Shown: positions 7,148 through 16,331, numbered from the stretch's first letter. The stretch is DNA of 64,000 bases from CAYPNP01 sp964412195 (GCA_964412195.1 CAYPNP010000002.1:186001-250000), one strand, 5' to 3'. A program made the numbers and translations. Notes: generated by a model from the letters alone, not told the origin.

Positions 7148-9022
7148 ATGGATTCCCACGGGCACGAACACATGAATCTGACGGCACCGCAGCTGCAAGA
7201 AATCCTGCAGATCCTCACGGAGCTGGATCCCGACCAAGTCATGGAGAAGATCGTCAAGATCATGCCCCGGGTTTTCCACAGCCGCGTGTGCGCCCTGTTC
7301 CTGCGGGACGACGACAACGAGAACGAGATCGTCCTGCGCAAGTCCTCGCTGGAAAAGCACCTCCTCCCCACCACGCGCATCGCCTACGAGAGCGGTGAGG
7401 GCCTGACGGGCTGGGTCTTCAAGAACCGCCGGCCGCTCCTGATCACCGACCTGGATGCCAAGTCCAACGACGACCTGAAGCAGATCGCCCCCGACCTCGA
7501 GTGGAAGGGCAAGTACGCCGACGTCGGCCTGTACAAGCCCCGCTCCTACCTGGGGGCCCCCCTCATCACTGCCGGCGGGGAGTGCCTCGGCGTGATCCGC
7601 ATGTCGGCCGACGACATCAACTTCAACCAGCAGGACATGGACCTGATGATGTCCATCGCCGGGTACATCGCCCGCGCGGTGGAGAAGGCCCACCTCTTCA
7701 TCCACGAGCGCCGCAAGGCCGAGTACTTCACCCTGCTGACCGACATCGGCACGAAGCTCCACACCTACTACAACCGTCAGGACCTCCTGAATTTCATCGC
7801 CCAGGGGTGCGCCGAGACGTTTTCTTCTGAGACCTGCGAGATCTACATCCGCTCCGACGCCGATCCCCAGCTGCTGGTGCTGCGGGCGGGCCACGGCATC
7901 CCCGGCGACCTGATCGGGTCGGCCACGCACCGCGTGGGAGAGGGGCTCACCGGTTACATCGTTCACGAGGGCAAGGTCCTGCGCAGCCGGAACGTCCTCA
8001 CCCTGCCCTGGTACAAGGGCAAGTACCGCGCCGCCATCAAGGACACCCTCAAGTACGGCGACCGGCTGACCTTCCTGGGGATGCCCATCAAGATCAAGTC
8101 GGACATCATCGGCTGCCTCAAGCTCTACAACAAGATCCCCCGCGGGGACGGCATCTCCCACTTCACCGAGGACGACGAGAAGTTCCTGGCCATCCTGGTC
8201 GACATGCTGGCCGTGGCGCTGGAGAACCTCCAGTACCTCGAGAGCATGCAGATCTCGGCGGTCAAGATGATGCAGATCCAGCGGCTCACCGCCCTGGGCA
8301 CCCTGGCGATCCGCGTCCCGAACGAGATCTCCAACCCGCTCACCGTCGCCCGCCTCAACATCATCAACCTGTTGCGGGCGATGGACCGCCCCGGCAACGG
8401 CGGCGCCGCCCCGGAGCCGGAAGACCTGCGGGAGAAGCTCCTCACCGTCCAGCAATTCCTGGAGGAGGTCGCCGAGGGCATCGGCACCCTGCAGGAGTTC
8501 TCCACCAAGGCCGGCTTCATCCGGCAACGTCGGGCCTGGTCGGATATCATCGACGAGAGCCTCCTCTTCCTCTCCAACGACCTGATCACCAAGAAAGTGA
8601 AGATCGGCCGGGAGAAGGACCTCGAACGCCAGTTGCCCTACCTCTGGATCGAGCCCAACGAGGGGATCGAGATCCTCGTCACGCTGGTCAAGGCGATCCT
8701 GGAGTCCATCGGCCACTACGACTCGGAGATCTCCATCCGGTCCTCGCTGGAGCCGTCCACCCGGTCCATCGTGACGATCCTCGAGGGGCAGGACAACACC
8801 GCCGGCATCCCCCTCCAGTCGCAGTTGGCCGGGATGCCGGCACTCAATTCGCGGAGCCTCTTCAACCCGGCCCAGTTCGCACTCAAGGTCACCGAGGAGA
8901 TCGTCCGCAACAACTACGGCGGCCGGATCGAGGCCTGCGCCGACGCCGGCCCGGTGGTGCGCGGCTTCCGGCTGACGCTGCCGATCGAGAAAATCCAGGC
9001 AAGGGACGACGTGGATGGATAG
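7148..9022 (+). CDS. Tandem-GAF sensor with degenerate histidine kinase module
   Basis: The protein (624 residues from this start) has two GAF domains (about residues 15-185 and 190-360), then a HisKA-like helix pair and a remnant ATPase region. The GAF domains should bind a small ligand or sense redox state in the cytosol. The phosphoacceptor box reads RVPNEISNPLT, so the expected His is Asn392. The N-box Asn is replaced by Lys515, and no DxGxG glycine box is visible. It is probably a pseudokinase that feeds ligand status to the next protein. An upstream in-frame ATG at 7139 overlaps the -10 element and is unlikely; 7172 is an alternative start. The end overlaps the next gene by 8 bases. Confidence 0.8.
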   Translation: MDSHGHEHMNLTAPQLQEILQILTELDPDQVMEKIVKIMPRVFHSRVCALFLRDDDNENEIVLRKSSLEKHLLPTTRIAYESGEGLTGWVFKNRRPLLITDLDAKSNDDLKQIAPDLEWKGKYADVGLYKPRSYLGAPLITAGGECLGVIRMSADDINFNQQDMDLMMSIAGYIARAVEKAHLFIHERRKAEYFTLLTDIGTKLHTYYNRQDLLNFIAQGCAETFSSETCEIYIRSDADPQLLVLRAGHGIPGDLIGSATHRVGEGLTGYIVHEGKVLRSRNVLTLPWYKGKYRAAIKDTLKYGDRLTFLGMPIKIKSDIIGCLKLYNKIPRGDGISHFTEDDEKFLAILVDMLAVALENLQYLESMQISAVKMMQIQRLTALGTLAIRVPNEISNPLTVARLNIINLLRAMDRPGNGGAAPEPEDLREKLLTVQQFLEEVAEGIGTLQEFSTKAGFIRQRRAWSDIIDESLLFLSNDLITKKVKIGREKDLERQLPYLWIEPNEGIEILVTLVKAILESIGHYDSEISIRSSLEPSTRSIVTILEGQDNTAGIPLQSQLAGMPALNSRSLFNPAQFALKVTEEIVRNNYGGRIEACADAGPVVRGFRLTLPIEKIQARDDVDG

Positions 9023-10190
9023 GTCCATACTGATCATCGACGACAGCCGCCACTTCGCGGAGAGCGTGTCCGAGCTGCTCTCCGAAGAGCAGTGGGCGAT
9101 CGACATCGCGCTCAACGGGGAGGAGGGGCTGCGCAAACTGTCGGAGCGCCACTTCGACGTGGTGCTCCTCGACCTGAAGATGCCGGGGATGTCCGGCCTC
9201 GAATTCCTGCAGCACCTGGAGTCGCGGGGGATGCAGGACCGCAACTACGTCATCGTCCTCACCGGCGAGATCACCATCGAGAACGCAGTGGACTCGCTCC
9301 GCCTGGGCGCCCGAGACTTCATCCAGAAACCGGCGGTCGTCGAGCAGCCGGAGCTGTTCTTCCGGCGCATCGAGAAGGGCTTCCAGTGGCAGGAGCAGCG
9401 GGCGGTCCACGAGGAGCTGCTGTCGGAGCGCAAGCGCTCCGTGGAGGAGAGCCGCCTCATCGTCAAGAGCGTCGGCCATGACATCAGCGGCAGCTACTTC
9501 TCCAGCCTGATGCTCCGCCTGCGGATGCTGGAGAAGAACTTCCAGAAGATCAGCGCCATCCTGGCGGAGCCCGGCCCGATCTCCGCCGAGCACAAGGACG
9601 AGGCCCTGAAGCTGGCCGAGGGGGGGCGGGAGCGCCTGGCTGACCTGATCACCCTGATGGACTTCATCAAGGACCTGGGCAACAAGCTCAAGCATCTGGG
9701 AGAGGCCATCTCCAGCGACGGCAAGAACATGGTGCCCCTCGACCTGTCGGAACTGGCGCAGAAGAGCCTGGAGCTCTTCGCCATCAACAAGGCCAACATC
9801 GTGGTGCGGCGGGAATTTTACCCCGGCGCGCTGCAGATTGCAGGCAATGCCGAAGACCTGAACCGGGTGTTCATGAACATGATGGAGAACGCCGTCCGGG
9901 CGATGCCCGACGGCGGCACACTATCTCTCCGCACCTATCCCAAGGACGGCCTCGCCTGCGTCGACATCGCCGACACGGGCATCGGCATCGCGCCGGAGGT
10001 CCAGGACAAGATCTGGCGTCCCGACTACACCAACTGGCGCGGCGAGAGCGGCACCGGCCTCGGGCTGCTCATCTGCAAGAAGGTGGTGGAAAACCACCAG
10101 GGCCGGATCCTCCTCCAGAGTGCGCCCGGCCAGGGGACGACCTTCACCCTGCAGTTTAAAAAACTCTCACCAAGGAGCAACACGCTATGA
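9015..10190 (+). CDS. Receiver-histidine kinase hybrid
   Basis: This 391-residue cytosolic protein has an N-terminal receiver domain (Asp9/Asp10, phospho-acceptor Asp53 in VLLDLK, Lys105). A HisKA-like helix follows with His155 in SVGHDISG, then a complete HATPase domain: N box MNMMENAVRAMPDGG, G1 box DTGIGI, G2 box GTGLGLLICKK. It has no membrane segment, so input must come through its receiver domain or from the GAF pseudokinase encoded just upstream. The 8-base and 4-base overlaps with its neighbours point to tight co-translation. It is the only catalytically complete kinase in the operon. Confidence 0.88.
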   Translation: MDRSILIIDDSRHFAESVSELLSEEQWAIDIALNGEEGLRKLSERHFDVVLLDLKMPGMSGLEFLQHLESRGMQDRNYVIVLTGEITIENAVDSLRLGARDFIQKPAVVEQPELFFRRIEKGFQWQEQRAVHEELLSERKRSVEESRLIVKSVGHDISGSYFSSLMLRLRMLEKNFQKISAILAEPGPISAEHKDEALKLAEGGRERLADLITLMDFIKDLGNKLKHLGEAISSDGKNMVPLDLSELAQKSLELFAINKANIVVRREFYPGALQIAGNAEDLNRVFMNMMENAVRAMPDGGTLSLRTYPKDGLACVDIADTGIGIAPEVQDKIWRPDYTNWRGESGTGLGLLICKKVVENHQGRILLQSAPGQGTTFTLQFKKLSPRSNTL

Positions 10191-10783
10191 GCAAAGGCAA
10201 GATCCTGATCGTGGACGACAAAAAGCTGTTGCGCGACAGCTTGCGGGAGTTCCTGGAGAGCCACGACTACCAGATCTTCGAGAGCGAGACCGGCGAGCTG
10301 GGCGTCCAGTTCCTCCGCGACCACGAGGTGGACATCGTGCTGCTGGACGAGATCCTGCCCGGAATCGACGGCCTGAAGGTCCTCGAGCTGATCAAGAAGC
10401 TGCGGCCGGGCCAGCTGGTCATCGGCCTGAGCGGCGAGATCACGGTCAAGCTGATCGGGGACTACCTCGCCGCCGGCGCTTACGACATCCTCGCCAAGTC
10501 GGCCATTTACGAGAAGCTGCTGCCCCTGCTGGAGGAGGCCCTTCACCACTCCGGCCACGCCCGGACCCCCGCCAAGGTGGATTACCTGAAGCAATCCGAG
10601 CAGCTCAAGAAGGACGGGCGCTGGGAAGAGGCGGCCATCTTCCTGAAGGAAGCCGGAATCGAGGAGAAGACGCTGGGCAACATCGCCAAGGCCAACGAGC
10701 TGTTCCTCGAGTCGATCAAGTGCTTCACTCGAGCCGGCCGGATCAACAAGGGCAAGGAAGTCGAACAGCTGATCTTCGAGTAA
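10187..10783 (+). CDS. Response regulator with helical C-terminal extension
   Basis: The 198-residue protein is a receiver domain (residues 1-125; IVDD acidic pair, Asp54 in VLLDEIL, Lys in ILAKS) followed by about 70 helical residues (EQLKKDGRWEEAAIFL, KANELFLESIKCF). The extension resembles a TPR-like helical pair rather than a DNA-binding domain. Output is therefore probably protein-protein interaction. Its ATG overlaps the kinase stop (ATGA), so the hybrid kinase is the likely phosphodonor. Confidence 0.85.
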   Translation: MSKGKILIVDDKKLLRDSLREFLESHDYQIFESETGELGVQFLRDHEVDIVLLDEILPGIDGLKVLELIKKLRPGQLVIGLSGEITVKLIGDYLAAGAYDILAKSAIYEKLLPLLEEALHHSGHARTPAKVDYLKQSEQLKKDGRWEEAAIFLKEAGIEEKTLGNIAKANELFLESIKCFTRAGRINKGKEVEQLIFE

Positions 10784-10844
10784 TTCCGACCGGCGGCCTG
10801 CCGTCAACACTCCCCGCCCGCGGGCAGAAGGAGAAAGGAAGACG

Positions 10845-12455
10845 ATGTCCCCGAAATTCATCTTCGTGACCGGCGGCGTGCTGTCCTCGCTCGGGAAGGG
10901 CATCTCGGCCGCGTCCATCGGCGCGCTGCTCGAGGCGGCCGGCTTCAAGGTGACTCTCAGCAAGCTGGATCCCTACCTCAACGTCGATCCCGGCACCATG
11001 AGCCCTTTCCAGCACGGCGAGGTCTTCGTCACCGACGACGGCGCCGAGACCGACCTGGACCTGGGCCACTACGAGCGCTTCACCCACGCCAAACTGACGC
11101 GCGACAACAACCTCACCGCCGGCAAGATCTACCTGTCGGTGATCCAGAAGGAGCGCCGCGGCGACTACCTGGGCAAGACCGTCCAGGTCATCCCCCACGT
11201 CACAGACGAGATCAAGCAGGGGATCCTCAAGGCCTGCAAGGACGCCCATTTCGCCATCGTGGAGATCGGCGGCACGGTGGGCGACATCGAGAGCCTGCCC
11301 TTCCTCGAGTCCATCCGCCAGCTCCGCAACGACCTCGGCCCGAAGAGCACCCTCTTCGTCCACGTCACCCTGGTGCCGTTCATCGGCACCTCCGGCGAGC
11401 TGAAGACCAAGCCGACCCAGCACAGCGTGAAGGACCTGCGCGAGATCGGCATCCAGCCGGACCTGATCCTCTGCCGCACCGACCGGTCCCTGCCGGACGA
11501 CATCAAGTCCAAGATCGCCCTGTTCTGCAACGTGTCGGCCGAGGACGTCATCTCGGTCACCGACGTCAAGAACATTTACGAGGTCCCGATCGCCCTGAAC
11601 CGCGAGGGGGTGATCCAGCGGATCGCCGCCCGGATGGACGTCATGCTGCCGGTGGTGGACCTCGGCCGCTGGGAGGACCTGATCCGCCGGATGGCCGCCC
11701 GCCCGGAGACGGTGTCCGTGGCCATGGTGGGCAAGTACGTCGACCTGATCGATTCCTACAAGAGCCTGAACGAGGCGCTGATCCACGGCGGGGTGGCCAA
11801 CGACGTGCGGGTGGACCTGCACTGGATCGAATCCGAGACCATCACGCCGGAGAACGCCGCCGAGATGCTGGGATCCTACGACGCCATCCTGGTGCCGGGC
11901 GGATTCGGCACGCGGGGCATCGAGGGCAAGATCAACGCCGTCACGTTCGCCCGCAAGTCGGGGGTGCCGTTCTTCGGCATCTGCCTCGGCATGCAGTGCG
12001 CCGCCATCGAGTTCGCCCGGCACGTGTGCGGGCTGGCCGAGGCCAACAGTACCGAGTTCGACGCCGCCACGCCCAACAAGATCTTCTACAAGCTGCGCGA
12101 CCTGCTGGGCGTGGAGGACATGGGCGGCAACATGCGTCTGGGGGCGTACGACTGCCGGATCAAGCCGGACACCCTGGCCCACCGGATTTACGGTGCCGAA
12201 CTCATCAGCGAGCGGCACCGCCACCGTTACGAATTCAACCGCAGCTACGAGGAGATCCTGGCCCGGCACGGGATGATCGTCTCGGGCATCAGCCCCGACG
12301 AGAAGTTCGTCGAGATCGTCGAGGTCCCAGACCACCCGTGGTTCTTCGGCTGCCAGTTCCATCCCGAGTTCAAGTCCAAGCCGCTGGTCCCCCACCCGAT
12401 CTTCCGCGAGTTCATCCGGGCGGCGATCGGGCACAAGAACTCCCGGAAGGCCTGA
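10845..12455 (+). CDS. pyrG: CTP synthase
   Basis: This 536-residue protein is full length. It converts UTP to CTP using ATP and glutamine. The synthetase domain begins KFIFVTGGVLSSLGKG, a signature of the family, with its P-loop-like nucleotide site. The C-terminal glutaminase domain has the catalytic Cys in FFGICLGMQ and the His-x-Glu pair in QFHPEFKS. It is followed after one base by kdsA. CTP is the co-substrate of Kdo activation, so the pairing of pyrG with kds genes is sensible and is seen in other Gram-negatives. Confidence 0.97.
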   Translation: MSPKFIFVTGGVLSSLGKGISAASIGALLEAAGFKVTLSKLDPYLNVDPGTMSPFQHGEVFVTDDGAETDLDLGHYERFTHAKLTRDNNLTAGKIYLSVIQKERRGDYLGKTVQVIPHVTDEIKQGILKACKDAHFAIVEIGGTVGDIESLPFLESIRQLRNDLGPKSTLFVHVTLVPFIGTSGELKTKPTQHSVKDLREIGIQPDLILCRTDRSLPDDIKSKIALFCNVSAEDVISVTDVKNIYEVPIALNREGVIQRIAARMDVMLPVVDLGRWEDLIRRMAARPETVSVAMVGKYVDLIDSYKSLNEALIHGGVANDVRVDLHWIESETITPENAAEMLGSYDAILVPGGFGTRGIEGKINAVTFARKSGVPFFGICLGMQCAAIEFARHVCGLAEANSTEFDAATPNKIFYKLRDLLGVEDMGGNMRLGAYDCRIKPDTLAHRIYGAELISERHRHRYEFNRSYEEILARHGMIVSGISPDEKFVEIVEVPDHPWFFGCQFHPEFKSKPLVPHPIFREFIRAAIGHKNSRKA

Positions 12456-12456
12456 C

Positions 12457-13293
12457 ATGAAGACGATCCCGCTCGGCAACCTCCGCCTGGGCGCCCCCGG
12501 GTCGCTCTTCTTCATCGCCGGCCCCTGCGTGATCGAGAGCGAGAGCCACGCCCTGGGGATCGCCGAGCAGCTGGCCGGCATCTTCGGGCGCCTGGGGCAG
12601 CCGTTCATCTTCAAGGCCTCCTATGACAAGGCCAACCGCAGTTCGCTGCACTCGTTCCGCGGGCCGGGCCTGACGGCGGGGCTGAACATCCTGCGCCAGA
12701 TCAAGGAGCGCTTCGGGGTGCCCATCCTGACCGACGTCCACGACGTCAGCCAAGTGAAACCCGCCGCCGAGGTGGCGGACATCCTCCAGGTGCCGGCGTT
12801 CCTGTCCCGGCAGACCGACCTCCTGCTGGCGGCGGGCCGCTCGGGGCGGATCGTCAACGTGAAAAAGGGGCAGTTCCTGGCCCCGTGGGACATGGCCAAC
12901 CTGGTGGACAAGGTGCGCTCCACCGGCAACGACAGGATCATCCTGACCGAGCGGGGCTTCTCCTTCGGCTACAACAACCTGGTGGTCGACTTCCGCTCCT
13001 TCCCGATCCTGCGCCGGCTGGACTGCCCGGTGGTGTTCGACGCGACCCACTCGGTGCAGCTGCCGGGCGGCGCGGGCACGTCGTCGGGCGGGGACGCCGA
13101 GTACATCCAGCCCCTCGCCCGGGCGGCCGTGGCCTGCGGCGTGGACGGCCTCTTCTTCGAGGTGCACGACTGCCCGTCCGAGGCCCTCTGCGACGGCCCG
13201 AACGCGTTCGACCTGAAGGATTTCGAAGAGTTCATCCGGCGGCTGCTGGCCATCCGCGAGGCCGCCCACGGGGAGGCTCCCCATGAGCCTTGA
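12457..13293 (+). CDS. kdsA: 3-deoxy-8-phosphooctulonate synthase
   Basis: The 278-residue product condenses phosphoenolpyruvate with arabinose 5-phosphate to make Kdo 8-phosphate in the cytosol. Family blocks present include FFIAGPCVIESE near the N-terminus, FKASYDKANRSS, ILTDVHD and VFDATHSVQLPG. The length is normal. It starts 1 base after pyrG and its end overlaps kdsD by 11 bases. Together with kdsD and kdsC it gives all steps from ribulose 5-phosphate to free Kdo; kdsB (CMP-Kdo synthetase) is not in the window. Confidence 0.97.
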   Translation: MKTIPLGNLRLGAPGSLFFIAGPCVIESESHALGIAEQLAGIFGRLGQPFIFKASYDKANRSSLHSFRGPGLTAGLNILRQIKERFGVPILTDVHDVSQVKPAAEVADILQVPAFLSRQTDLLLAAGRSGRIVNVKKGQFLAPWDMANLVDKVRSTGNDRIILTERGFSFGYNNLVVDFRSFPILRRLDCPVVFDATHSVQLPGGAGTSSGGDAEYIQPLARAAVACGVDGLFFEVHDCPSEALCDGPNAFDLKDFEEFIRRLLAIREAAHGEAPHEP

Positions 13294-14239
13294 CGTCGCC
13301 CGCCAGGTCCTGCGCACCGAAGCGGAGGCCATCCGCGGCCTGGAGGCCAAGCTGGACGCGCGCTTCCTGCGCGCCCTGGACACGCTGGAGCAGTGCCAGG
13401 GACGCGTCGTCACCACGGGCATGGGCAAGAGCGGCATCATCGCCCGCAAGATCGCCGCCACGTTCGCCAGCACTGGCTCCCCTTCCCTGTTCCTGCACCC
13501 CGCCGAGGCCATCCACGGCGACCTGGGCATGCTGGCCGCGGGCGACGTGGTGGTGGCGCTGTCGAACTCCGGCGAAACCCCGGAGATCCTGCGGCTCCTC
13601 GAGTACATCAAGCGGCTGGCGCTGCCGCTGGTGGTGCTGACCGGCAATCCCGACTCCACCCTGGGCCGGGCGACCGACCTGTGCCTCGACACGGGGATTT
13701 CCCGCGAGGCCTGCCACCTGGGCCTGGCCCCCACCGCCAGCACCACCGCGGCGCTGGCCATGGGCGACGCCCTCGCGGTGGCCCTCAGCGTCCGGAAGGG
13801 ATTCAAGCTGGAGGACTTCGCCCTGCTCCACCCGGGCGGCAAGATCGGGAAGCGGCTGCTCCGGATCGCCGACCTGATGCGCACCGGGGACGCCGTCCCG
13901 AAGGTCCGGCTGGATACGCCGATCAAGGACGCCATCTACGTCATGTCAGACGGGCGGATGGGCATCACCGCCGTGGTGGACGACGCCGGGCGCCTGCAGG
14001 GGGTCATCTCCGACGGCGACCTGCGGCGGCTGCTGGAGCGGCGGGGGGACATCCTCTCCCTCCCCGCCGCCGAGTGCATGACCCCTCACCCGAAAACCAT
14101 CCCGGCGGACGAGCTGGCCACGTCGGCCCTGGCGCTCATGGAAAAGAACAAGATCACCTCGCTCTTCATCGTGGACGGCGCGGGCAGGATCGCCGGCGCC
14201 ATCCATTTGCACGACCTGTGGGAGACCGAGCTGTTCTGA
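13283..14239 (+). CDS. kdsD: Arabinose-5-phosphate isomerase
   Basis: This 318-residue protein has the KpsF/GutQ/KdsD layout: an N-terminal SIS sugar isomerase domain (TTGMGKSGIIARKIAATF, ALSNSGETPE) and two C-terminal CBS domains (from about residue 195, with DGRMGITAVVDD and KITSLFIVDG). It interconverts ribulose 5-phosphate and arabinose 5-phosphate, feeding kdsA. It overlaps kdsA by 11 bases. Its TGA stop is the beginning of the word array at 14240, so the last residues may have been altered by that insertion. Confidence 0.95.
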   Translation: MSLDVARQVLRTEAEAIRGLEAKLDARFLRALDTLEQCQGRVVTTGMGKSGIIARKIAATFASTGSPSLFLHPAEAIHGDLGMLAAGDVVVALSNSGETPEILRLLEYIKRLALPLVVLTGNPDSTLGRATDLCLDTGISREACHLGLAPTASTTAALAMGDALAVALSVRKGFKLEDFALLHPGGKIGKRLLRIADLMRTGDAVPKVRLDTPIKDAIYVMSDGRMGITAVVDDAGRLQGVISDGDLRRLLERRGDILSLPAAECMTPHPKTIPADELATSALALMEKNKITSLFIVDGAGRIAGAIHLHDLWETELF

Positions 14240-14344
14240 TTGCGAATTGTGAATTGCGAATTGCGAATTTGCAGAATGACACTAACTGAAGTCTTGCTGG
14301 ACGGTTTGCCAATTCGCAATTCGCAATCCGCAATTCGCAATTTG
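14240..14344. repeat. Heptamer word array B, inverted pair
   Basis: Directly after the kdsD TGA come four 7-base words of the type TTGCGAA/TTGTGAA (14240-14267). After about 43 bases come four inverse words of the type AATTCGC/AATCCGC (14311-14338). This fills the gap between kdsD and kdsC inside the Kdo operon. Confidence 0.9.
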
Positions 14345-14376
14345 ATGTCCGCAGTTTCAATGAGGTAAGCTCCACG

Positions 14377-14937
14377 ATGCGCCCACTCAGCAAGAGGAAG
14401 ATCGATCTGAAAACCATCCGGCTCCTGGTGACCGACATGGACGGGGTGTGGACCGACGGTTCGATCTACCTGGACGACGCCGGCGTGGAGATGCTCCGCT
14501 TCTCGGCCTACGACGGGCTGGCGGTCAGCCTGGCCCGCCAGGGCGGCCTGCGGATCGCCGTCCTGTCGGCCCGCCGCTGCCCGGCGGTGTTCTTCCGCCT
14601 GACCCGCCTGGGCGAGGACGAGATCCACCTCGGCAGCCCGGACAAGGCCGCCGACTTCCCGGCGCTGTGCCGCCGGCTGGGCGTGAAGCCGTCCCAGGCG
14701 GCCTACCTGGGCGACGACCTGCCCGACCTGGGCGCCATGCACCAGGCGGGGGTCGCGCTGACCGTGGCCCAAGCCCCGGAGGAGATGCGCCGGGTGGCCG
14801 ATTACGTGACGGAGACACCGGGCGGCTCGGGCGCGGTGCGGGAAGCCGTGGAGTGGCTGCTCCGCCAGTCGGGCCGCTGGCCGGCCGTCCTCGCGGGGTA
14901 CGGCGCCATCCCCGAACGGCGGCGAAAAGCGCGTTAA
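14377..14937 (+). CDS. kdsC: Kdo 8-phosphate phosphatase (HAD family)
   Basis: The 186-residue protein belongs to the HAD superfamily, C0 subtype, that hydrolyses Kdo 8-phosphate. Motif I is VTDMDGVWTDG, with the nucleophile Asp and the acid/base Asp. Motif II is the Ser in AVLSARR and motif IV is YLGDDLPD. The length is in the range for tetrameric KdsC. It follows kdsD after the word array, and its position in the kds run supports the assignment. Confidence 0.93.
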   Translation: MRPLSKRKIDLKTIRLLVTDMDGVWTDGSIYLDDAGVEMLRFSAYDGLAVSLARQGGLRIAVLSARRCPAVFFRLTRLGEDEIHLGSPDKAADFPALCRRLGVKPSQAAYLGDDLPDLGAMHQAGVALTVAQAPEEMRRVADYVTETPGGSGAVREAVEWLLRQSGRWPAVLAGYGAIPERRRKAR

Positions 14938-14980
14938 GAGGTTCTGCCGGGCCCATTTCCTCCAGGAGGCTGACTCCGCC

Positions 14981-15439
14981 ATGACCAGCGAGCGCGAAAT
15001 CCGGGACGCCCACCAGGCCGGCCTCGAGTTCGTGGCTTTCGTTCACCGGCTGGCCGCCGTCCTCCCGCCGCCGCACCACCACGCGCTGGAGCACCTCCTG
15101 CGGTTCTGCGTGGCGATCCCTCTGAACATTGAAGACGGGATCGCCCCGGTCCCGCCGGAAGAGCGCGCCGCCTGCTTCGAGATCGCGCGGGGCTGCGCCC
15201 TGGCCTGCCGCGCTTCGCTGGACCTGCTGGGGTCCGCCGGCCTCTGCCCCTGGGCGAACCTGGCCCCCGGCGAGGCGTTGCTGGCGCGGGTGCTCACCGG
15301 CCTGGCGGCGCCGGACGGGCGGGTCCCGGCGGGCGGATTCCCCGTCCGGCCCCGGCCGGCCGAACGCGACGCCGCCAACGGGATGGAGCGGGAGCGCCGG
15401 CGCGGCCCCGGCGTCGACCGCGAGCGGCGGGAGGACTGA
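14981..15439 (+). CDS. Diverged four-helix-bundle (S23/IVP-like) protein
   Basis: This 152-residue protein is helical in its first ~120 residues and then ends in an Arg/Pro-rich tail (PRPAERDAANGMERERRR). The pattern AIPLNIEDGIAPVPPEERAA, with a preceding P-x6-L-x2-LLRF helix, resembles the four-helix-bundle family whose usual core is SI-x2-NI-AEG. The resemblance is moderate: the Ala-Glu-Gly core is changed to Glu-Asp-Gly. The family's role is not established, though members occur in 23S rRNA intervening sequences and as Avd proteins of diversity-generating retroelements. The ATG at 14981 follows a CAGGAGG site. A second, clearer member lies at 49000. Confidence 0.55.
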   Translation: MTSEREIRDAHQAGLEFVAFVHRLAAVLPPPHHHALEHLLRFCVAIPLNIEDGIAPVPPEERAACFEIARGCALACRASLDLLGSAGLCPWANLAPGEALLARVLTGLAAPDGRVPAGGFPVRPRPAERDAANGMERERRRGPGVDRERRED

Positions 15440-15484
15440 CGGAACGAGGCGGCCGCCGGAGCCGCCACCCAAGGAGAGTGATCC

Positions 15485-16297
15485 ATGCCCGACCGGCCCA
15501 CCATGATCCAGAAGATCCGCTGGTACTACAACCAGCGGGACCTCCTCTTCAACTACGTCCGCAAGGATCTCAAGGAGCGCTACGTCGGCTCGGTCTTCGG
15601 TTTCTACTGGTCCGTGATCAACCCGCTGATTCTCCTGGGTATCTACACGTTCGTTTTCTCGGTGATCTTCCAGGTCCGCTTCGGCGGGAAGGCGGGCTTC
15701 GGCCAGTCCGCCCTCTACATCTTCTGCGGCATGGTGCCCTGGATGGCGTTCCACGAGGCGGTGGGCCGCTCCACCGGCATCCTCATTGACAACGCCAACC
15801 TGATCAAGAAGGTCATGTTCCCCTCCAAGATCCTGCCGATGTACATCGTCCTCTCCCACGGCGTCAACCTGCTCATCGGCTTCGGCATCCTGGTGGCGGC
15901 GGTCCTGCTGTCGGGGCGGGCGCTCACGCCGTGGCTGCTGCTGCTGCCGGTGTTCCTGTTCGCCCAGCTGCTCCTGACCCTGGGCGCCTGCTGGCTGGCC
16001 AGCACGGTGAACGTGTTCCTGCGCGACTCGGCCCAGGTCATCAACCAGCTGCTGATCATCGTGATGTACCTGTCGCCGATCTTCTACTCCGTGTCGATGG
16101 TCCCGGAAACGGTCCGCCGCTACGCCTACCTCAACCCCATGGTCGGCCTGATTGAGGGCTACCGGGACATCCTGCTCAACGGCACGGCGCCCAGCCCGGG
16201 CGGGCTGGCCTACTTCGCCGTCGTGGCCGCCGCCCTGTTCCTGCTGGGCTACTTCGTCTTCAACCGGAACCAGCACACCTTCGCCGACGTGCTGTGA
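15485..16297 (+). CDS. ABC-2 polysaccharide export permease
   Basis: The 270-residue inner-membrane protein has six hydrophobic segments and the N-terminal LLFNYVRKDLKERYVGS and FYWSVINPL blocks typical of Wzm/KpsM/TagG permeases that export surface polysaccharide. These work with a Wzt/KpsE-like ATPase, which normally sits next door. None is present in this window. The position downstream of the Kdo genes fits a role in envelope glycan export, but the substrate is not known. The ATG at 15485 follows AAGGAGAG. Confidence 0.9.
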   Translation: MPDRPTMIQKIRWYYNQRDLLFNYVRKDLKERYVGSVFGFYWSVINPLILLGIYTFVFSVIFQVRFGGKAGFGQSALYIFCGMVPWMAFHEAVGRSTGILIDNANLIKKVMFPSKILPMYIVLSHGVNLLIGFGILVAAVLLSGRALTPWLLLLPVFLFAQLLLTLGACWLASTVNVFLRDSAQVINQLLIIVMYLSPIFYSVSMVPETVRRYAYLNPMVGLIEGYRDILLNGTAPSPGGLAYFAVVAAALFLLGYFVFNRNQHTFADVL

Positions 16298-16331
16298 TCC
16301 GAGGAATGGAAATCCGGAAGGAGGCCCCGCC

